Shown here: positions 59,787 to 64,000 of the stretch, in pieces
Layout: each line of letters starts with the position of its first letter
Position numbering within the stretch: position 1 is the first letter of the stretch
NCBI RefSeq assembly: GCF_023824195.1
Contig: NZ_CP085442.1
Location: 2,332,001-2,396,000, forward strand
Length of the DNA: 64,000 nt
DNA from: Priestia megaterium
GTDB taxonomy: Bacteria > Bacillota > Bacilli > Bacillales > Bacillaceae_H
Direction: 5' to 3'
Translations under genes and position numbers: made by a program
The notes under the pieces: generated by a model
The model's database searches: none
What the model was told of the DNA's origin: nothing
Seen by the model: only the letters and a program-made list of their open reading frames with translations

Positions 59787-60242
59787 ATGGTAAAAAAATT
59801 ATTGGCCGCATTTATCGCATTAGCGGTTGTGTTTTCACCAGTCGGTGGATCACTTATTCATGACGGTTCAAACGTAGCAAGCGCAAAAGGGTATAAATCA
59901 GGAAAGCGCTCTTTTGACAGCGGAAGCAATAACCAATCAAGCTTATTTAAAAACAATAACAGTAATTCGGTTAAGCAAAACAATACGTCTAAAAACTCAT
60001 CATCTAAAAGTACAGCGGCTAGCTCAAAGCGCGGCGGCTTAATGAAAGGTCTTTTAATGGGAGGAATTGCGGGCTTATTATTTGGAAGCTTACTATCTAG
60101 CTTAGGACCATTAGGCCCAATTTTAGGCTTTATGGTAAATATGCTTGTGATTGTAGCTTTAATTCTTCTTGTAGTAAAGTTATTCCAAAGCGTACGTAGC
60201 AACAAGCGTAAAAATGAGGAAGTGAAATCTTGGAGACAATAA
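59787..60242 (+). CDS. Exported protein with Ser/Asn-rich linker and C-terminal membrane helices
   Basis: 151 residues. Signal peptide (~1-34: KKLLAAFIALAVVFSPVGGS), a low-complexity stretch of Asn, Ser and Lys (~38-85), then two helices (~88-140: GLLMGGIAGLLFGSLLSSLG; GFMVNMLVIVALILLVVKLF) and a short charged tail (VRSNKRKNEEVKSWRQ). The layout recalls the N-terminus of Tim44-like bacterial proteins. An ECF-type promoter points to envelope stress. Overlaps the YxcD-type gene by 13 bases. Confidence 0.75.
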   Translation: MVKKLLAAFIALAVVFSPVGGSLIHDGSNVASAKGYKSGKRSFDSGSNNQSSLFKNNNSNSVKQNNTSKNSSSKSTAASSKRGGLMKGLLMGGIAGLLFGSLLSSLGPLGPILGFMVNMLVIVALILLVVKLFQSVRSNKRKNEEVKSWRQ

Positions 60243-60529
60243 AAATTTCTGAACAAGATATTATCAATGCGATGTGTTTGTATATCGCAGAAAAAAAACA
60301 AGTTCAGCCTCAAGAAGTAGAGATTGAGCTAATGTATGATGATGACTACGGTTTTTCAGCAGAGTCATACGTGCATGATCGTAAGCAGGTTCATATTACT
60401 TTGAACATCATTGAAGCGCTGCGCTTTTGGCTGGATACGGAAATGAACGTAGACCCATACGCAGCAGGACTAGAACTGGAATTAGACGATGAAGAAGGTA
60501 TTATCGCTTTTGCTAAATTAAGTCGATAA
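60230..60529 (+). CDS. YxcD-like (DUF2653) protein
   Basis: 99 residues, soluble and acidic, starting ETIKISEQDIINAMCLYIAE and continuing QVQPQEVEIELMYDDDYGFS. It ends with LELELDDEEGIIAFAKLSR. This is the YxcD/DUF2653 pattern of Bacillus; the function is unknown. TTG start inside the preceding gene, with GAGGAAGTGA as ribosome site, so translation is coupled to the exported protein. The pair likely works together. Confidence 0.8.
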   Translation: METIKISEQDIINAMCLYIAEKKQVQPQEVEIELMYDDDYGFSAESYVHDRKQVHITLNIIEALRFWLDTEMNVDPYAAGLELELDDEEGIIAFAKLSR

Positions 60530-60544
60530 ACGAATCTTCAATGC

Positions 60545-60572
60545 AAAACCCGCTCAAGTGAGCGGGTTTTTT
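60545..60572. terminator. Bidirectional intrinsic terminator
   Basis: AAAACCCGCTCA pairs with TGAGCGGGTTTT (2-base gap) between convergent genes, with a T-run. Confidence 0.9.
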
Positions 60573-60574
60573 TA

Positions 60575-62746
60575 TTATGATTTTAACTGTTCGTTGGAAC
60601 TGGACTTATCGCGTTTTTTAGTGAAAAACCACCAGTTGGCATCTCCAAGTAATTTCATAAGAGAAGGGACAAGAAGCATTCTGACAATCGTTGCATCGAT
60701 AAATATAGCTAAAGCAATTCCTACACCCATTTGTTTAACAGGTGTTACATCTGTAAAAGCAAAGGCTCCTGTAATCACAATCATAATTAAAGCAGCGCTC
60801 GTAATAATTTTACTAGTGGAAGCTAAGCCTTCTACCGTTGCCACATTATTATCGCGGGTTTGATGATACACTTCGTGAATGCGCGAAATCAAAAAGACTT
60901 CGTAGTCCATGCTAAGTCCAAATACAAGGCCAAAAACAAAGACCGGCAGCACTAAAGCAATATTGGATTGGGTAAGACCTAAATGTCCATTTTGAAACAG
61001 CCATACAAGTAAACCAAACGTAGCTGTTAAGCTTAAAATATTCATAATGATAGCCTTTAAAGGAATGAGGACAGAACGAAAAGCAATCATTAAAATGACA
61101 TACGTTGAAAATAAAACAAGAGCCAAACCATACGGAGCTTTTTCATAAATTTCATCGAATATTTCTTGTTCAAATTTTGGATAGCCGCCAATATGAACGG
61201 TGAAAGGTGAACGTTTGTCTTTCCATTTTCGAACAAAATCTTTTGCTTGATCTGAATTTTGGTCTGTATCTAGCGTAGCTTTTATGAGCATATAATGTCC
61301 GTTAATGAACGAATCTACAGCTGGCTTTGTCTGCGCGCTTATCTGCGGGTTTTCCAGCATAGCTTGAAGCTGATTGCTTGATTTTACGTTTAAAGCGGTA
61401 GAAATAGAATCGACTTGCTTAACTAACGAATCTTCTTTTAATTGTTTTATAAAAGTAAAGGCATTTTTTAAAGGCTTTTCATTCAGCATATCTTGCTTAG
61501 CTTCTAACACAAAATAAACGTCTGCCGTGTTTTTATTTATAAACGTATCGTTATACGTGTCAAAAGCTTGACGGGACTCATATTTTGTTGGCAGCGCTTC
61601 TGAAGACGGTATTTCTAGATGCATGTCTCGAACGGGAATAAGTGCTACTAACAGAATGATAAGAGAAACAATAGTCATAGTTACAGGCTTTTTCATGACA
61701 AATGTAGCGAATGAACGCCACCTAGACTGACCGCCTTGTTCACTGACTTTTAAGATGCGTAAACGATTAATGCGTGTACCTAATATAGCCAGTATGGAAG
61801 GAAGCAGCGTAAGAGCTGAAAACACAGCAATAAAAACAACAGCCATTCCTCCAAGAGCGACGTTTTGAAAAATATCCACTTGAATAAACAGCATTCCTGC
61901 TAATCCAATAAATACGCATAATCCTGAGAAGATGACTGAGCGTCCCGCTGTTTGAATGGTGATTTTGATTGCTTGTTCTACCGATTTTGTTTGAATTTCT
62001 TCTTTAAAGCGATTAATAAACAAAAGGGCAAAGTCAATACTAAGAGCTAATCCAATCATTGGAATCACATTTAAAATAAAGATGGACAGCTCTGTGTACG
62101 GATGAAAGAAATACACAACACCCATGGTGGTAACGACGGTTACAATTCCTATCATAAGAGGGATTGCAGCGGCTACCACGCCGCCAAAAGCTAGAAGAAG
62201 CACAACTAAAGCAACAGGAATACCAATGGCTTCCGCTTTTGCTAAATCAGCTTGGCTTGCTGTATTCATATCTTTTTCAATAATAGGACCACCGGTTAAT
62301 TTTACACTAACTTCTTTTTCTTCAGCTGAAAGAGTTCTGATCTTTTCCACTCGTTTATCCATCGTTCCATCATCGTGATTAAAGTGGATAATTCCATACG
62401 CTGTGCTTCGTTTTATCATCTTGTTAGAAGCCGTTGGTATGTCGACTTTCGACGCGTCTGATTTGTCCTTTGCTTTTTGCATATACTGAGCGATCGTTTG
62501 CTGGAATTTGGAGTCAGAAACTCCGTCTTTTTTTTCAAACAAAACGATGATCTGAGATTCGCTAACATCAAATTTATTAACTAAAAGCTGCTCGGTATCT
62601 TTATACATTCCTTTCATTTCAAATCCGTTTCCTCCTAGAACAGAAGGAAGCTTAGCCGCATAAAAGCCAAATCCGACAATTAGGATGACCCACAGTATTA
62701 ATAAAATTTTTCTGCCCGCATATAATGCGTTCGCTACTTTATTCAT
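60575..62746 (-). CDS. MMPL/RND-family transporter (YdfJ-like)
   Basis: About 723 residues with twelve helices in two repeats. Each repeat has one N-terminal helix, a ~150-200-residue extracellular loop and five helices. GLALSIDFALLFINRFKEEI (~235) and FGLSMDYEVFLISRIHEVYH (~620) are the paired proton-relay blocks of MMPL proteins; VTGAFAFTDVTPVKQMGVGI follows. Such proteins export lipids, siderophores or drugs. The length fits YdfJ (~724). ATG 62746 has TGGAGG upstream; an ATG four codons earlier overlaps that SD. Confidence 0.9.
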   Translation of the reverse strand: MNKVANALYAGRKILLILWVILIVGFGFYAAKLPSVLGGNGFEMKGMYKDTEQLLVNKFDVSESQIIVLFEKKDGVSDSKFQQTIAQYMQKAKDKSDASKVDIPTASNKMIKRSTAYGIIHFNHDDGTMDKRVEKIRTLSAEEKEVSVKLTGGPIIEKDMNTASQADLAKAEAIGIPVALVVLLLAFGGVVAAAIPLMIGIVTVVTTMGVVYFFHPYTELSIFILNVIPMIGLALSIDFALLFINRFKEEIQTKSVEQAIKITIQTAGRSVIFSGLCVFIGLAGMLFIQVDIFQNVALGGMAVVFIAVFSALTLLPSILAILGTRINRLRILKVSEQGGQSRWRSFATFVMKKPVTMTIVSLIILLVALIPVRDMHLEIPSSEALPTKYESRQAFDTYNDTFINKNTADVYFVLEAKQDMLNEKPLKNAFTFIKQLKEDSLVKQVDSISTALNVKSSNQLQAMLENPQISAQTKPAVDSFINGHYMLIKATLDTDQNSDQAKDFVRKWKDKRSPFTVHIGGYPKFEQEIFDEIYEKAPYGLALVLFSTYVILMIAFRSVLIPLKAIIMNILSLTATFGLLVWLFQNGHLGLTQSNIALVLPVFVFGLVFGLSMDYEVFLISRIHEVYHQTRDNNVATVEGLASTSKIITSAALIMIVITGAFAFTDVTPVKQMGVGIALAIFIDATIVRMLLVPSLMKLLGDANWWFFTKKRDKSSSNEQLKS

Positions 62747-62951
62747 ATTAACCTCCAATTTTTTGTACAGTTACTAGACTATTTTATACTAACAGTTATT
62801 GTAATTAGAAGAAGTATTGTGTTTTTTGTTTTTCTTGCCTGAAAAAGCATTTTAGATAGATGAGCAGGGTTGTTTCCTCAGCAAAATCGTGTTTATGTTT
62901 CAAGCGATTTAGGGAACACTGTACATAAATGCACGAAGGGGGATAAAAAAG

Positions 62952-63812
62952 ATGCAAATGAAACAGCCAGCTAAAATGACGAATAGTTATGGGTGTAAAA
63001 ATGAGTATGATACATTAAAACGTGTGATTGTTTGCCCACCTACATATATGAAAATTGAAGAAATTATTAATGAAACACAAAAGCATTATGCGGACGAAAA
63101 CATTGATGAGAGCTTGGCTTCAAAGCAGCACCGTCAATTTGTCGAATGCCTTCAAAAAGAAGGAGTGGAAGTCATCGGGCTATCTGCACAAGAGCCATTT
63201 CCAGAACAAGTATTTACGCGGGATATTGGCTATACGCTGGGAGAGACCATTATTGTCACGAAAATGGGAAGCGAAATTCGAAGTGGAGAAGAACAAGTGT
63301 TAGCAGAGTGGCTGCAGCGGCAAGGTATTCCTTTCCATCAGGTACCGGACCATCCCATTGAAGGTGGAGATGTGCTGATTGATGGACAAGCTATTTTTAT
63401 AGCGCTCAGCGACCGTACAAGTAAAGAAGGCGTGGACCATATTCAAGAGCTGCTTCCAGCGTATGAGGTTGTTCCGATTCCTATTGATCGGTCTTATCTT
63501 CATCTTGATTGTGTGTTAAATATTTTATCACCTACAGAAGCGCTTGTATTTTCACCAGCTTTACATGAAAAAGAATTAAATTTACTTCGCATGAAATATG
63601 ACTTAATTGAAGTAACAAAAGAAGAGCAGTTTACGATGGGAACCAATGTATTATCAATCGGTAATCAGCGGGTGATCAGCCTACCAATGAATACAGAAGT
63701 AAATGAAGAGTTAAGGAAACGAGGCTATAAAGTAATTGAAGTTGATATATCTGAAATTATTAAGTCCGGCGGTTCTTTCCGCTGCTGTACAATGCCTCTT
63801 GAACGAGTGTAA
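62952..63812 (+). CDS. DDAH/amidinotransferase-family protein (YkgA-like)
   Basis: 286 residues of the penta-repeat guanidino-modifying fold. FTRDIGYTLGETIIV (~90), HPIEGGDVLIDGQAIFI (~135), SYLHLDCVLNILS (His, ~180) and GGSFRCCTMPLERV (catalytic Cys near the end, ~278) match dimethylarginine dimethylaminohydrolase and related hydrolases such as B. subtilis YkgA. The substrate is a guanidino or amidino compound; which one is not known. ATG 62952 follows GGGGGAT. Confidence 0.88.
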   Translation: MQMKQPAKMTNSYGCKNEYDTLKRVIVCPPTYMKIEEIINETQKHYADENIDESLASKQHRQFVECLQKEGVEVIGLSAQEPFPEQVFTRDIGYTLGETIIVTKMGSEIRSGEEQVLAEWLQRQGIPFHQVPDHPIEGGDVLIDGQAIFIALSDRTSKEGVDHIQELLPAYEVVPIPIDRSYLHLDCVLNILSPTEALVFSPALHEKELNLLRMKYDLIEVTKEEQFTMGTNVLSIGNQRVISLPMNTEVNEELRKRGYKVIEVDISEIIKSGGSFRCCTMPLERV

Positions 63813-63823
63813 AAAAGCTTAAA

Positions 63824-63863
63824 AAGAAAAAAGATCTCGGCGATAGCCAGGGATCTTTTTTTG
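63824..63863 (+). terminator. Intrinsic terminator
   Basis: AAAAAGATC ... GATCTTTTTTT imperfect hairpin after the YkgA-like gene. Confidence 0.7.
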
Positions 63864-63871
63864 AAGGATGT

Positions 63872-63900
63872 TGTATAAAATTTCAAGTGAAAGGAACATT
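63872..63900 (+). promoter_or_regulatory. Candidate sigma-G promoter of the SASP gene
   Basis: TGTATA (63872-63877) and CATTAAC starting at 63897 with a 19-base spacer, compared with TGAATA-N17/18-CATACTA. A loose match, but SASP genes are standard sigma-G targets. Confidence 0.4.
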
Positions 63901-63937
63901 AACCTATATAAGCTGTTGAAGGAAAGGAGTGATAAAC

Positions 63938-64000
63938 ATGGCAAATCGTAATCCTATTTTAGTTCAAGGTGCTGAACAGCTTCTTGATCAGTTAAAAACG
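63938..64000 (+). CDS. Alpha/beta-type small acid-soluble spore protein, N-terminus (runs off window)
   Basis: The first 21 codons read ANRNPILVQGAEQLLDQLKT after the start Met. This matches the N-terminus of alpha/beta SASPs (NN...LVPGAEQALDQMK...), which coat and protect DNA in dormant spores. GAAAGGAGTGATAAAC precedes the ATG. The rest of the ~70-residue protein lies outside the window. Confidence 0.8.
   Translation, partial: MANRNPILVQGAEQLLDQLKT

Overview
This is 64 kb of low-GC, spore-forming Bacillaceae chromosome. The likely source is Priestia (Bacillus) megaterium or a close relative. That is inferred from gene content: GerA-type germination receptor genes with small D subunits, a YjcZ-family peptide, an alpha/beta SASP, DUF3231, two YdjO-like proteins, YflT and YocH. 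Spacing is typical: strong AGGAGG-type ribosome sites, many TTG/GTG starts and many intrinsic terminators. No prophage, transposase or CRISPR array is visible. Accessory signal comes from gene remnants, a dispersed repeat family and one island bounded by direct repeats.

Layout. 1-1.9 kb: a minus-strand germination receptor operon in D-B-D-B order. 2-5.6 kb: an unknown small gene, a frameshifted Zn alcohol dehydrogenase, repeat copy 1 and a phospholipase D/cardiolipin synthase-like gene. 5.7-6.1 kb: tRNA-Trp, tRNA-Leu and tRNA-Gly. 6.2-16.6 kb: NhaC-type antiporter, a collapsed gerA operon remnant, GNAT, YjcZ, VanW, an exported protein, FUSC, DUF3231 and a YflT-type stress protein. 16.8-27.4 kb: recQ, then a 5.6 kb island flanked by 56-bp imperfect direct repeats. 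The island holds a sigma-54 activator, a ureohydrolase, an aldehyde dehydrogenase and an NCS1 permease behind a clear -24/-12 promoter. A SUV3-like helicase and repeat copy 2 follow. 28-35 kb: menA, an AlaX-type editing protein, YhgE/Pip, a PH-domain protein, MFS and LysR. 35.4-39.3 kb: a YtrA-type regulator, ABC ATPase, permease and ECF sigma factor in one operon. 39-45 kb: DedA, Pol IV with a LexA-like box, ohr/ohrR, YdjO, MBL hydrolase, repeat copy 3, zinc ribbon and GNAT. 45-54 kb: a LysM/3D wall protein with a WalR box, a superfamily 1 helicase broken by an in-frame TGA, then a B12-binding protein with the CarH-type Wx9EH signature, a PAS protein and a CheB-CheR-PAS histidine kinase. 54-58 kb: proC-proB-proA. 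58-64 kb: YdjO, VOC, RraA, an ECF-promoter-like exported protein/YxcD pair, an MMPL transporter, a YkgA/DDAH-like enzyme and the start of an SASP gene.

The most interesting items are four. First, the cobalamin-binding/PAS/CheB-CheR-kinase cluster could be a light- or B12-sensing signalling module. Second, the helicase has TGA exactly at the fourth cysteine of a CxxC...CxxC zinc ribbon, and the frame stays open for 56 more codons with a second zinc ribbon. Third, the dispersed repeats carry a hairpin whose stem sequence changes between copies while pairing is kept. Fourth, the sigma-54 island looks inserted between recQ and the helicase gene. All functional statements rest on reading motifs by eye; no database search was run.
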